From positions 2,201,937-2,265,936 of the forward strand of contig MU001494.1 in assembly GCA_010093485.1 (NCBI GenBank): DNA of 64,000 bases, given 5' to 3'. The notes beneath the pieces were generated by a model. It was not told the DNA's origin. It saw nothing but the letters and a program-made list of their open reading frames with translations, and ran no database searches. Every line of letters begins with the position of its first letter. The stretch's first letter is position 1. The position numbers were made by a program, and so were the translations under genes. Below are positions 22,258-34,034 of this stretch, in pieces. The DNA is from Karstenula rhodostoma CBS 690.94. Lineage: Eukaryota; Ascomycota; Dothideomycetes; Pleosporales; Didymosphaeriaceae.

Positions 22258-24156
22258 TCAACTCTTCAGCATGTCGTCGTCTACCTCCCAATTGTCCCAC
22301 GTCGGCTTGTCGAAGCCGTTCGGGCGAGAGCTGCGCAGGAAGCCGTTCCATGTGCCTTCAATCTCCACTACCGGCCTTATGGTGCGGACATTAGCATCGA
22401 AGCCCTGACTGAAGCATTCTTGCATGTGTTTCTCGTCAAAAAGCTCGGGATGCGTTCTCCTCATTGTTTTTAACGCACGTTTGCCAACCTCGTCCACTGA
22501 GTCATTGTGGCGTAGTTGAAAGAATTCGTCGTCGTGTTGTTCCCTTAGCTGAGCCATCATGGTTTCGTCGTAATGCCCTAGTTGAAGAAGGAAAATGTCG
22601 TACTGGCACAGTGATGTTGTGCCAAGATAGCTTCCACCGTGTTTTGCTCGCTTGTACAGACCGGTCAAGGCTGCGATCGTACCCATGCAGCCAGTGCCGT
22701 AGTCGCTCATGGGAAATGGTGGCACGACAGGTTCATCGAGACCCATTCCGAGACCTTGCGCCCAAGCGACGCCTGACACGCAATCCGCAATCTGTTGCCA
22801 TCCTGGTCGCGACGACCAAGGCCCGACATGGCCGAAGCAGTCTTCAGCCACGTACACGATGCCACGTTTGCGATGCTTTACGAGCTGCAGAATCTGACTT
22901 GGGCCGTACCCGAGACGCTTCAAACTGCCCGGCCGGTAACCATCGAGTATCACATCGGCAGATTGAAGCAGATCCTCAAAGACTTTGCGATCGTTCGGTT
23001 CGCGCAGGTTCAGCTCGGCGGCGTGTTTGCCCAGATTGCCGTCCACTTGGAAGAAGGGTACGTCAGATAGATTGGGTGATGTGATTTTGATGACTTCGGC
23101 ACCGTATTCAGCCAATCCACGTCCGATTGCGGGGCCTGCAATTATCCGGCACAGTTCGATAACACGGATTCCTGCCAGAATTTGGGATTTTGGCGCAGAC
23201 GACTTGGCGAACGGAAATGGAGCAGGAGGCGAGTCAGACTCGAGCAAATCGACCCTCCACGGCGGCTCATGCAACAAAGCCTGGCCATGCTCAGTTATTT
23301 GGAAGTCTTCCCACTTCAAGCAGGTAACACCTATAGTGATACACGTCAGTCGGGTCAGAGTTGTTGAGTCGTGCCAGGATATGCTGTTTTACGCAAGAGA
23401 ACTGGAGTACCTACCCGCCTGCTTGATTTTCCAGTTCATCTCTTCGAGCTCGTCGACCGTGTACTGCTTGACATGATCCTCGATGACTTTGATGCATTCG
23501 CGGTAATCAGTGAGGTCTGGTCGGTGCCCTTCCAAGCCGATCATGTTTAGGGCTTTGGTAGCCTCCAAAGAGCCATGTAGATGGAAGTACTCGCCAGGAT
23601 TCTTGGTTGCGTAGAGGTTTGCGGAAAGTCTGCGGTAGAGAATGGACTGAGCTTGGAGAAGATCAGAATCTACGGGTAGTTAGCTTCATGAGGATGGCTC
23701 GATGTCTCAGGATGAACGGCAATGCGGTGAAACGCTGCAAAGTATCTCGAGGGACCTACCTTTCAAGTATTTCTTCACTTTGGGATGCGATTTGTCCATG
23801 TCACCAACAGTGGCAAGATATGTGGAGAAGAGAAAGGCGGACGCTCGTTCCAGGTCCACATTGATACTTCGTTCAGGGGCATCCGCCTCCAGATCTGCTA
23901 TGGATGCTGCTGCTCCAGCTTCAACGGCCTTGAGTGCCGCGATGGCTTCTGTTTGTTTCAATGGACTCGGAAAGTAGGGGCTTCCCGTGTTGGCTGTCGA
24001 GAAGTGCGTACGTGCCACATGCGGTAGGCATTCCTCGGGGAGCTGGGCTGCGGCCTGTCCAAGAAGATAATCCAAGGCGGCGTAGGTGCCATCGAGGAGT
24101 GTGTTCTGGTCAGACACACGCCCACCTGCAAAACTGTGTGCAGGGTACGGCGCCAT
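22258..24156 (-). CDS. CaiB/BaiF family (type III) CoA-transferase
   Basis: Three exons, 24156-23760, 23669-23415 and 23330-22258, give 574 residues. Both introns have GTAGGT donors and are 90 and 84 nt. The family core is clear: ILAGIRVIELCRIIAGPAIGRGLAEYGAEVIKI, then NLREPNDRKVFEDLLQSADVILDGYRPGSLKRLGY and DCFGHVGPWSSRPGWQQIADCVSG. In this family an Asp in the segment after the ADV-LDGYRPG block forms the acyl-enzyme intermediate, and here D(C)FGHVGPW occupies that neighbourhood. The N-terminal 200 residues form the second half-domain seen in long fungal members (ARTHFSTAN, EYFHLHGS). Such enzymes move CoA between carboxylic acids, and the substrate cannot be told. It is divergent from the regulator at 24806, with 649 bp between starts. 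Confidence 0.9.
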
Positions 24157-24805
24157 CTTGAGAGCCTAGAAGCTCAAACAAATGGTGGGGGAAGGACAAA
24201 GAAGGGAGGCTGGTCAAAGACATGTGAGCGGGCCGAACATGGTGCCGCTCGGAAAGCCGTTGCGGCTTCGCTCTAGTGACATGCTCAACAGGCACTCGGA
24301 ACAATGTGGGAAGAGGCTACCTGTAGCGCCACGGAGCACCAGCGGAAGTGCCGGTGGCGGCGGGTGCATGCAAGCGTGCGGCGGTAGGGCTGGCGTGGGT
24401 GAAGTTCGCAGCTCGAAGTGGCTTGTCGTCGCTCAGCACCGCCGCTTTCGTGGGAGAGGAGCGAGGGCTAGCGCGGCGATCGGCTTGGCGGCCGTGGGAG
24501 CCGGAGCCGGAAGGCCATGGACGGCGCATCTAACAAGGAAAAACGCGCGATCCAACCACCAGCTATCGCGATCACTTCAGCCATTCGAGATTCCCATCCT
24601 TCGCGACGCACCACGCCTGTCACGTCGTGCGCGTGAGGTGAGCGTGCCGTCTCCCGCAGCGGATGCCACTTGATGAGCGCGACCCGCCGCCCACATCCGA
24701 TACATGGTCCGAAGACATCCTCCACTGCGGATAGGCACCAACCCTGTCTATCCGACGAGTCTTTGAGCACCATCTCGTGTTGCCTCTCGCCGAAAGAGGC
24801 CCGGC
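24157..24805. promoter_or_regulatory. Shared divergent promoter region, CoA-transferase / Zn2Cys6 regulator
   Basis: 649 bp between two divergent start codons. Several CGG and CCG triplets, the half-sites preferred by Zn2Cys6 proteins, occur, but I cannot single out a binding site. Minor ORFs overlap but look non-coding. Confidence 0.4.
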
Positions 24806-27800
24806 ATGACTCGGCCCAAAGTACCGCCTGGCAAGTTCGACATGTCCGCGTCGACCCACCCCGTCTAACATCCCATGCCTAGAACAGCGACAGCGCACAG
24901 CGCAGGCGTGCGAAAGCTGCAAGCGCCGTAAACAAAAGGTCCGTCTCTTGCTCAAATCCCATATTGGCCTCATAAGCGAGCAATTCCCATCCTGTCGGCT
25001 TTTGCCGACACCCCTGCAGGCCACTGTATGTACTGTGTCAACCCACCGTCGTACAATCTGCTACTATGCTGTACTGCGTCCCGTGGGCCACTCATCCTCC
25101 GGAAATCATCATCCACCTGTGGCTTGAGCTCTTCTCCACTTATTGTCTGCGCCTTCCTTTGCATCTAGTCCCCCTCCCTCTGTTTGAATGGTTACAGCAG
25201 ATCACAATGCTCTATACCCAGCCAGCCTGTACGACAGCCTGAGTCCTTCTCTTGTACACTGTAACTTGGGACTGTGTCCTGGCCATTCTAGTGGCTTTGC
25301 ATCTCTGTCCTTTGTTTGCGTTGAACCCGCCACGGCCCGTGGCGTCCATGTTGAGAAGCTGACTAGTAAAAAGTGCAACGGCCTCTGTCCTTGCAATACG
25401 TGCGACAAGGTAAGAGGCCCCTTTTTGAACCGCGCTCCCGCTAACGACTACAGAGAAAGTTCACATGCGTATACTCTGAGCGGGACCCGTCGTCGCCCTC
25501 TAGCAACGAACGACCATCTAAACGGCAAGCTCTTGATGGCGAGCAAGACGATTCAGTCGTAAACGATAATTCCTCCACAAACACTCTTACGAGTAGATTG
25601 CATACCGCAAGCCTCTCTCCAATCGCCCCTTCCTTACCTCACGTGTACCCGTCTATTCCGAGGTCAGGGCCTGGCCCATTAGAACCGAGATCTGCACCAT
25701 CAAGTGTAAGTAGACTCGGCCGACTTGAAGCGCCCGCGAACCATACCCTCCAATTAGTGTCCTATTAAGAGCATTGCTGATCTGGTCACTACCTCAGGCT
25801 TTCAAGCGCGAAGACAATGCGAGCAGAGTACCTGACGAGCGACCATCTGTTGAAGTCGCCGCGACCTCCGTGCCACTAGCATCAGGGTATGTCACCGCTA
25901 GTCTTCGACTCGAGTACCTAGTGAGTCCTGCTTACATGTCACCCAACATTTAGGCCGCCACCCGACGAACCACCCCCACTCATCTCACGCGGCTCAACCA
26001 TCCAGAGTGGCCAAGACGAAGAGGCCGTAGTCTATTCCCAAACTCGAATGTTGCAAGATCCAACAGGCCGATTGCGTATGTTTGGTTCCATTGCTCACCC
26101 ATATGCCATCATCCCTTTGTCTGGCAGCGCTAATCAAGAACAGTCTATGTCGGAGACTCGGCAACCTTGTCATTCCTGCAGCTTTTGAGGATGATGGTTG
26201 AGAATGCTGCCGGACAGTCACCCTTCACCAACGACCCTCGGCGACATAAGATCGTCGAAGGTCAATTTTCGCTCCCCGCTGGATCCCGGTAAGCAATTTG
26301 CGCATTGATTGTCCTCGAATCCTTTCACTGACTTTGCACATCAGACACACGCATCTTCTACCTGATCAAAGAACCGCGCGTGTTCTCGTCGATGCCTTCT
26401 TCATCAACACGCATGGGCTGCTACAGGTTTTTGAGCGCCCGAACTTCTTGGAGAGGCTCGAAAGCTGTTATTCCGACCCGCTATCTACCGATCCTTCCTG
26501 GCTATGCATCCTCAACCTGGTCTTCGCCATTGGCTTGACCATGGCCACCCCACTTTCTGGGAGCTCTGAGGCGCTCGTTGTTGACAAGTTAAGGAGCGAG
26601 CATTTGGACCGAGCCGAGGTCTTCTACCTGAACGCCAAAAGCCTGAACGATCCGATGACCGGATTCGAAGACCAAGACTTTTGGTCAGTCCAAGCTTTGC
26701 TGTTAATGTCTGTGTATATGCTCGCCAAGTCAAAACGAAACACTGCCTTTGCCCTTTTAGGAATGGCAGCCAGGTCAGCGCAGGCACTTGGGCTACACCG
26801 TGAGGAGACTTTAATCATCTTTGGGCCTGATGAGCAGAGATCTCGGAAGAATCTATGGCGCTCACTCTTTGTCATCGACCGCCTTCTTGCTTGCTTACTG
26901 GGCCGCCCTACAGCAATATCGGAGAGCGATTGCTCAGGAGATAGCCTGCAGCCTGCCGAAGCAGCCCCCGACGCGTCAAGTTTGACAGCCAACTTCAACG
27001 AAACCGGAGCTTTCGCCCTGGAGGCTGCCGTACGAAGCTGCTCTACCATCGGGTTGATACTGAAGAAGGTCTATCAGCAACGCAAGATCAGTACGCGGCT
27101 TGCTCAGGAGATTGCTGATATATGCAAGACCTGGCCGCGAGCTTTACCAGCTGTTCTACATTGGCGACAAGCGTCCACTGCCACTGCCAGTCAAGGCGTA
27201 GCCATCCTGCATGTCAATCTTTTCTACTGCCACTCCATAATACTGCTAACCCGTCCCTTTTTTCTGTATATTCTCAACATGGAGACTCAGCGCCAAGCCA
27301 CTCAAGCTTCAACCGGCAACCGCGCACCACGGCCGTACCTTCGCATGGAAAAGTTCAGCGAAGCATGCGTCATCGCCTCGACGCATACCCTTCTGCTGGT
27401 ACAAAATGCCTTCGACGCTGGTTATCTGTCGCGGCGAAACCCCGCTGTGATATACTTCCTCTTTGCCGCTGCACTTGTCGTCCTCGCCAACGAGTTCGCC
27501 GGCCTGTATCGTGTAGAATCTCCAGATTCCTGCATCGCAAACTCGATCACCATCATGAGTTATTGTGCGGAAAGCGACCAGCAAGCCAGCCGTTTGGTGT
27601 ATATTTTGAGCTCCTTCCGGGACGTCGTCGCACAGCAGCGGATGCGCAGAAAGCAAACACAGAACGATAACATGCATCTGCCAAGCATATCTTCGCAACT
27701 GTATGGGGTGTCTGCGCCCAACCAGCAGACATCCGCTCCGGGTCATAGTGAGGATACGCCGAGACTCCATCATGTTCCGATCCACATATATCCTGGAATG

Positions 27801-28257
27801 CAGATCCCCCCGCATAGCGATCCGTCAGGGGTTTTGCAATCGCGCCAGCAGCAACCTGGTGCGCCTGATTTGTCTGTGCATCTGACACCAATCCAAGTAA
27901 ACACATCTATGTGATTCAGCAATGAACTTCACTAACGTGCCGTGATAGGATTATCAAGGAGCCGAAGCCGGCCGAAACCTGTACTCGTTAGACGGCCAGT
28001 CAAAACCACCGAGTCTTTCCAACGTTTTCGACCTCTCCGGTCTCGATGCCACCCGCGTGCCCAGCCTCTATTCGGAAGAGAGCGGCGCGGACGAACAGAT
28101 CGACTTCGATGCCCTCTGGGCATGGCAGAGCAATACCCCCGCCGTTGGGTCACCCAGAAACACAGGCGACGCTGCTGTCAATGGTGTACCGCCGACGCAG
28201 GGAATTAGTGACAACTCAATCCCGTTGTTTGGCGTGATTTCGCATGACGAAGATTGA
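24806..28257 (+). CDS. Zn2Cys6 transcription factor, nine exons
   Basis: Model: 24806-24820, 24888-24938, 25374-25409, 25454-25705, 25798-25886, 25954-26075, 26144-26288, 26345-27896, 27949-28257, which is in frame throughout and gives 856 residues. The zinc cluster is split by introns 2 and 3: ACESCKRRKQK | CNGLCPCNTCDK | RKFTC, giving C-x2-C-x6-C-x5-C-x2-C-x6-C (Cys13 to Cys39). After a disordered linker comes YVGDSATLSFLQLLR and the Fungal_trans domain (FFINTHGLLQVFERPNF, ALLGMAARSAQALGLHRE, RRSLFVIDRLLACLLGRP-like). Its acidic C-terminus (QIDFDALWAWQ...SHDED) could activate transcription. Intron 2 is unusually long (435 nt) with an AAG acceptor. Exon 1 and the true start are the weakest part. 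It probably controls the CoA-transferase and transporter beside it. Confidence 0.88.
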
Positions 28258-29475
28258 ACGGCAGGGGTCGCGAGGGTTTTCTGTACGGCGTGTGAGCGCG
28301 CGGACCATATCAAGATGCGCGATAGAATAAGACATGGTGCGGATAATACAACGAGCTCGCGAGGGAATACAAAGACGAAGGCGCTGATCCATGTAATGCA
28401 GGGGCGCACTCGGAGTTTTGAGCTCAGCTAGAGCCTGTAGGTTTTCCTAGATTCCGCGCGGAACAAAGGTACGTATTCGTGAGCTGATGAAACTATGCTA
28501 TCCTGTGCGACTTGTAACATGGACAGTAGCAAGAGGCACAGTCATGTCGAGGAAGGAGCTTCTTGTCGGTGTCGTTGCTTCCATTATTTGTCGGCATCTT
28601 GTCACCTCTCACACTGAAGCGCACATTCTTCTTCACACGTCACTGTGTCTGACCCAGTCCTGTCGCGTGGGGACCGTGCCGCAGCCGAGCTCTCCAAATT
28701 ACGAGTTTCCTGACTCCTCAGCCCACGATTCGCCTTCACCCACCGGCTCGGTTGCACCCTATCTGCCATTCAAGGCTGTCGGGTCTACAACAGCACGGGC
28801 CGTAACTCCACAGCAGCGAGTGGGCCGTCAGATATAGCGTGTTCGCGAGAATTTCCCCAGACTGGGGTCACAACCTGTTTCGAGCGCGGAGTGACCTTCT
28901 CCACACAGAAGCGAGGATCAAAGAAGTTAGCTCCAACCCCACACAAACAGAACTCCAAAGAGATCGTCCCATAATTTGACCATCTGCCGGCAACTTGACG
29001 TCTTGCGCTGCTTGAAAGACGACAAGTATGCCTCCTGTGTATGCCTCCACCAAGGTAAGCTTTCGGTAGTGTATTAATACGGTGGCAGAGAGGCATATCG
29101 GATGCTCGCAGCCATGGACTAGTCTCGCCACATCGCTAAATTCCGAAGGAAACATACCCAGCTTACACTTGCATCTGAACCGCATGCCGAGACCGTAGGA
29201 TGGTTGAAGTATTCGCGGAAAAACTCCCACTATCAGGTCATCCATCACACAACCTTTCAAGCCAAGCCTGGGCGACGCTCCCTCGCACGGCTTGCGGGAT
29301 ACCCAGTATGCCTCGTCGCGACATCGTACCGACCTCTTGGTAGCTCCTGGCATTTTCGCGCTGGGGTATATAGACCATGCTTTGCGCGCTTCTACGACGG
29401 GCATCGGAGTCGGTCCTGTCTTTGACAGATCGCTAAGAACTGCACGGCGGCAACGGCGTCTTTTTCACCACCATC
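28258..29475. other. Intergenic, promoter of the MFS gene
   Basis: 1.2 kb. A 178-codon minus-strand ORF (28868-29404) has no domain features and I reject it. Nothing else seen. Confidence 0.5.
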
Positions 29476-31130
29476 ATGGCGCCCGCGGTGATCGAAGAAG
29501 GTATCATCCAGCAACTGATCAGGAACGACAAGGTGCGATGGTGGAACAAACCCAACTTGCGGTCGTTGTACCTCCTACTGGTGCCGTTCTGTCTCTTTAT
29601 CGAGTCAACGTCTGGCTTTGATTCGTCGATGATGAACGGCATGCAGGCATTGGAATACTGGAAAGATTACTTCAATCATCCCAAGGGTGGGCAGTTAGGC
29701 TTGTTGGTCGCTTGCTACAATCTGGGCGCTTTGACATCGATCCCGTTCGTCTCCATCGTCTCAGATCACGTTGGCAGAAGATGGAGTATCATTTTTGGGT
29801 CGGTCATCATGATCATCGGCTCGATTATGCAAGGGCTTTCTCAAAACCGTAAGTTGAATCCGCTCCACCTAGTTCCACATAGTGACAGCCAGCAGTTGCC
29901 ATGTTCATATTCTCGCGCATCTTTCTCGGCCACGGAATCGTCTACGCCATAATCGCAGGTGCCGCCCTCCTCGGTGAGCTAGGTCACCCCAAGGAGCGAG
30001 CTTTTCTGGGCTCCATGTTCAATGCTTTCTACGGAGTAGGCGCGGTTCTCGGCGCCGGCATCGTCGTCCGCACAATCAACATTCAAAACGACTGGTCGTG
30101 GCGTCTTCCTTCCATGATGCAAGCGATCCCATCTCTTCTACAAATTGGCTTTGCTTTCACCGTGCCGGAAAGCCCGCGTTGGCTAGTATCCAAAGACCGC
30201 TCCGAGGAGGCGCTCCAGATCTTGATCAAGTACCACGCTGAAGGCGACGCCTCGGACGAACTGCCGCATATCGAGCTCGCTGAAATCCGGAAGGCGCTGG
30301 AGATTGAAAACGATTCCCGTAAGCGCGGATGGGTCGAGCTGTTCCAGACACCTGGTATGCGAAGGCGGTCCCTGGTGTCCGGCGCTCTCGGTTTGTTTGT
30401 TCAATTCTCTGGAAATTCGCTCATTTCCCAGTACTTAGTTCCTATCCTCGAGATGATTGGTATCAATGATAGGCAACAGCAGGTGCGCTACAACGTCGGC
30501 AAGGAGGCATGGGGTCTCATCGTGGGAATTGTGCTGGCTTCCATCACGCCTAGGTACCCACGTCGGCGCATGTACCTTCTTTGCGCGTCCTGCCTGTTGC
30601 TTTGCTACACGGGATGGACTGTGGCACAGGCTCGAAACCGCATTACTGGATCAGTCGAGTCTGGGTACGCGGTTTTGGTGTTCATCTTTTTGTACAGTCC
30701 GGCGTATTGCTTGGGGTACAATGCGCTTACGTACGTGTACATGGTCGAGATCTTCCCGTACTATGTGCGTACAAAGGGGTTGAGTTGGTTCCAGTTCTGG
30801 AGCAGGGCTGCGGTCATGTTCAGTACGTGTTTCGAGTCCGAGTCCGAGTGTGTGCCGGTATTCTAACGACCCACAGGCAGCTTCGTCAACCCGATCGGTC
30901 TGAATGACATTGGCTGGAAGTACCTGTTGGTGTACGTGTGCTGGCTTTGCTTCGAGGTTGTGTTCATCTACTTCTTCTTCCCAGAGACGTTCGGCAAGAC
31001 GCTGGAAGAATTGACTTTCTTGTTCGACGACGAGACAGCGAACAAGGAGGCGCTTGCAGCTTCGGCACAAAAAGTATTGCAAGACCCGAATATCACCGAG
31101 ATCCATGAGTCGGCAGAGAAGAAAGCTTAG
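29476..31130 (+). CDS. MFS sugar-porter family transporter
   Basis: Three exons, 29476-29848, 29893-30822, 30877-31130, with introns of 44 and 54 nt, give 518 residues. The family signatures are present: GFDSSMMNGMQ in TM1, SDHVGRRW in the TM2-TM3 loop, RIFLGHGI in TM4, PESPRWLVS before the central loop, YPRRRMYLL in the TM8-TM9 loop and FFPETFGKTLEEL after TM12. About twelve hydrophobic segments are visible. The start (KVRWWNKPNLRSLYLLLVPF) resembles the fungal lactose/hexose permease-like (Lac12-type) subgroup. It should import a sugar or related small molecule at the plasma membrane. It lies 1.2 kb downstream of the regulator, on the same strand, and probably belongs to the same catabolic group. 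Confidence 0.92.
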
Positions 31131-31561
31131 CTGGGGTAGGCAAGCACTGCCGAGCAGTTGGAATACGGCGTGGAATTCGAAGTAGAGATGGCCATGGTGA
31201 CGTGCAGAGGAGGCTTGGACAGATGGTTTTGTGTGTATATGTATATAGCCACGGTCAAGACGACAAGAGAGCAGGAGAACATCAATGATTGACTATTCCC
31301 CCACTGCACCAATCGCATAAATTCCATTGATGCCAAAAGACGGTTGGGCAGCAGTGAGCACACTCGAAGCGCCTTCCCTTTCCCAGCACCAGTTCGCCGG
31401 CTAAAAAGCCCTAGCGCTCAAACCGCCTTGCGACACGCCGAGGTCATTGCACGGTAACCACATTGCGCACTTCGTCGTGCATACTCCGCGTCTCTCGCAT
31501 TTCGCTCTTCGCATAGAACCCTGTTTGCGTCCTACCACGACGAGATATACACCCCGCGACC
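31131..31561. other. Intergenic
   Basis: 431 bp between two plus-strand genes, with no ORF of interest. Confidence 0.6.
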
Positions 31562-32614
31562 ATGGTGTCCACACGCAACCATCCCAGCACCTTCCCGCCG
31601 CCCGAGGCCTCGCCCACGAAATCGCCGCGCAAGTCCCGCACGTCGACGCCTGTGCCTACGGCCTCCGCGTCGTCGCCCAGTCGCGCGAGCCCGAGCGTCG
31701 TCGTGGGGAGCGTGCGGGAGCGCGTGGTGGATACTGCGCAGGGCGCCCTGGGAAACGTGCAGAATGGGTACACAGCCATCAGCGGCGATGGGGGGAGGGG
31801 GAGCGGTGGGTGGAGCCACACCGCGAGCAATGTCACCCTGGCGTGGATTGCGGTGAGCATTCCGCTGGTCATCTGTAATAATTCTCGTTTTCTTTTCATC
31901 CCGAAGGATCAGGTGAACGTAAGTAAGGGAAACAACGGTGTGCTAATGTGCAGCAGGGGATTCCCTCTACATCCTCCTCCGCCCGCACACCATGGCCGGC
32001 GGCTTCCTCCAGTGGCCCCTCTGGAAGCCCTACGAGATTTACGCCGCCATCGATTATGTCTACGGGCAGCCGGGCTGGGACCTGAAAGACGGGTTTGGCG
32101 GTGGGCAGGGCGCCGTCAACGTCATCGAGGTCATCCTCTACGGGCTCTACATCATGATCGTGTACAACCACGGCGTGAAGGCGGCGGGCGGAAGCGGCGT
32201 GCAGATTGGGAGTGGGGTCAAGGGGTGGGCGAGCGGCGGCGTGAGGGTCAAGGGGAGCAAGGGAAATACGGCGCTCATCATTGGGTTTACCGCGAGCGTG
32301 ATGACGCTGAGTAAGACGGTGTTGTACTGTGCGTTCCCCCTCTGCATACCCATCCAGTTATACAGATGCTGACAAGATAGATTTGGTCGAGTACTACGCG
32401 GGATTCAAGAACACGGCGCACAACGACTGGTTCACGTTGTTTCTGTTTTACGGCGTGATGAAGTAAGTTTTGCGCATTACTAGATCGAGGGGGGTGACTG
32501 ACACGCGACAGCGGCCTCTGGGTCATCTTCCCAGCGTATATGACGATCACCTTTGGCTCGGATATTCTCGCAGGCCTGGACGCCGCGGTGCACGAGGAGA
32601 AGAAGCAAAACTAA
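31562..32614 (+). CDS. Conserved fungal multi-pass membrane protein
   Basis: Four exons, 31562-31874, 31957-32328, 32381-32462, 32512-32614, give 289 residues. The introns (82, 52, 49 nt) have typical donors and GCTAAT/GCTGAC branches. A 75-residue Ser/Pro-rich N-terminus precedes four or five membrane segments: NVTLAWIAVSIPLVIWDSLYILLRPHTM, AVNVIEVILYGLYIMIVYN, NTALIIGFTASVMTLSKTVLYYLVEYY, WFTLFLFYGVMNGLWVIFPAYMTITFG. The WDSLYILLRPHTM and NGLWVIFP blocks recur in uncharacterised filamentous-fungal proteins, sometimes mislabelled as C6 transcription factors. The layout recalls EXPERA/emopamil-binding folds, but I cannot confirm this. Function unknown. Confidence 0.82.
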
Positions 32615-32711
32615 ACCCAAACCAAACCGAAACCAAGGTATCTGGATGTCTGGTCCATATCCTTCTCCACCACTACATCCTCCAATTTCAGTTCCATGGT
32701 TTCATGTCCGA

Positions 32712-33419
32712 TCACATCCTCCGCCCACAGCACCCCCATCCCCACCCCCTCCTCCGTCTCCTCTCCTCCTCCTTCGGTTCGGGCAATTCGTACACCGCGC
32801 GCGGCAGGCCCCGCGGCAGCAACTCAATCTCGCTATTCTCCTCCCCAGGCATCGACACATTCCGCAACGGACTCGGCCGGTGCACGCGATTCGAAGGACT
32901 GAGCATCCCCGGGGCGGGACTCAGCAAGTGCTGTGTGCTGGTGCTGGTGTTGATCCGGGGAATAAGGCGCGCTGGTGTGGCGATATCTGATGGAGGGTTT
33001 GGGGTAGGCCAGGCAGGACTCGGCGACGGATACGGCGAATCGTTCATCGCTCCACGCGGGAAGGCAGGCGCGTTCGTCGGCGTCGGCGTCGGCGGCCCAA
33101 CAGCCAGACTCTCGGACGTCGCTGCAGGACTCGGGGTCTCTCCCCAACCCACCCTCGAAAAGCAGTACTTCTCCCGCGTGTTTCCCTCCTGGCCTGTCGT
33201 GGATGCGGCGGTCAAGGATGCCGGCGCACTGGTAACACGTCGCGTCAAGATGCTCCGGACGGGACTCAGCGCCAGTGTGCCATTTTCGTGGCGCTGGACT
33301 GCGGGTGGCGGGGTCGTTTCGTCCCAGTTGTCTGGCGGGAGCGTCGCGGACATGCGCTGGCAGTTTGTGATGAAGTCTTTTAAGAGGACGGGTGGAGCGG
33401 TAGCGGGGCGGGGGGCCAT
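32712..33419 (-). CDS. Pro/Ser/Thr-rich orphan protein ending CCGRRM, 235 aa
   Basis: Single ORF with an ATG start (MAPRPATAPPVLLKDF). The first 40 residues are moderately ordered (LLKDFITNCQRMSATLPPDNWDET). The rest is disordered and rich in Pro, Ser and Thr, with several S-P sites. The C-terminus is EERRRRRGWGWGCCGRRM: a polybasic stretch, then paired cysteines close to a terminal Met. This is not a standard CaaX box, because the cysteines are at -5 and -6, but it resembles the endings of the neighbouring genes and could be lipidated. It converges with the membrane-protein gene at 98 bp. Function unknown. Confidence 0.6.
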   Translation of the reverse strand: MAPRPATAPPVLLKDFITNCQRMSATLPPDNWDETTPPPAVQRHENGTLALSPVRSILTRRVTSAPASLTAASTTGQEGNTREKYCFSRVGWGETPSPAATSESLAVGPPTPTPTNAPAFPRGAMNDSPYPSPSPAWPTPNPPSDIATPARLIPRINTSTSTQHLLSPAPGMLSPSNRVHRPSPLRNVSMPGEENSEIELLPRGLPRAVYELPEPKEEERRRRRGWGWGCCGRRM

Positions 33420-34034
33420 CGTCGGTGCTGGTGGTCGTGGTTGTGGTCGTGTGGTGCGCGGGCGGGGTCAGGCGTGGAGTGTGAGTGCGGTCGCGCGGCT
33501 GGCTGTGTTTACAGCGGGCGTTTGCGTGGTCTTGTTTGCAAGCCTACGGTCCGGGCGCGTTTTGGAGGCATGGCGTTTGGGCGAGGTGAGTGTGAGATGT
33601 CGAGAGGTGTCGTTCACTGCTTTGCAACCGTGTTTTGGGGCGTTGATATATAAGCTCTTTCCTGTTAGAACCAGTTGAAAGGACGGTTACAGTGTTGGAC
33701 AGGTGAGAGTAAGTGAGAATATAGTACTCCTGCTTAGGATATTTGCGGTATGGTACTGGAACCTCGATGAAATGGATTATCGATATATCGAAGGTAGTGG
33801 TTGATTGTGTGGGCATGTGATGCGAGCAAAGAGTTGATGAATTGTGAACTTGACGCAAATACTAACACGAATCGCTCTTGAACCTTTCTAGTCTTCGCCC
33901 TGCATGCTCCCTTCAGCGTCCATGATATGCTACGATAATCAACCAAACTCAGTGTCTGGCACCTGGTCTCAAATCCCAAACGCCAATCGCAATGCCACGC
34001 AAATCGAACCATCCCACAAAAACTCCATTCCCCC
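33420..34034. other. Intergenic
   Basis: 615 bp: promoter of the orphan gene at 32712-33419 and 3' flank of the CaaX gene upstream. No gene seen. Confidence 0.55.

Noticed and set aside
28868..29404. 178-codon minus-strand ORF upstream of the MFS gene
   Set aside because: No recognisable domain or signal and random-looking composition, and it occupies the probable promoter.
32470..33678. 402-codon plus-strand ORF
   Set aside because: It overlaps the last exons of the membrane-protein gene in the wrong frame and is antisense to the 235-residue orphan gene. The composition is Gly/Arg/Val-rich and has no domain.
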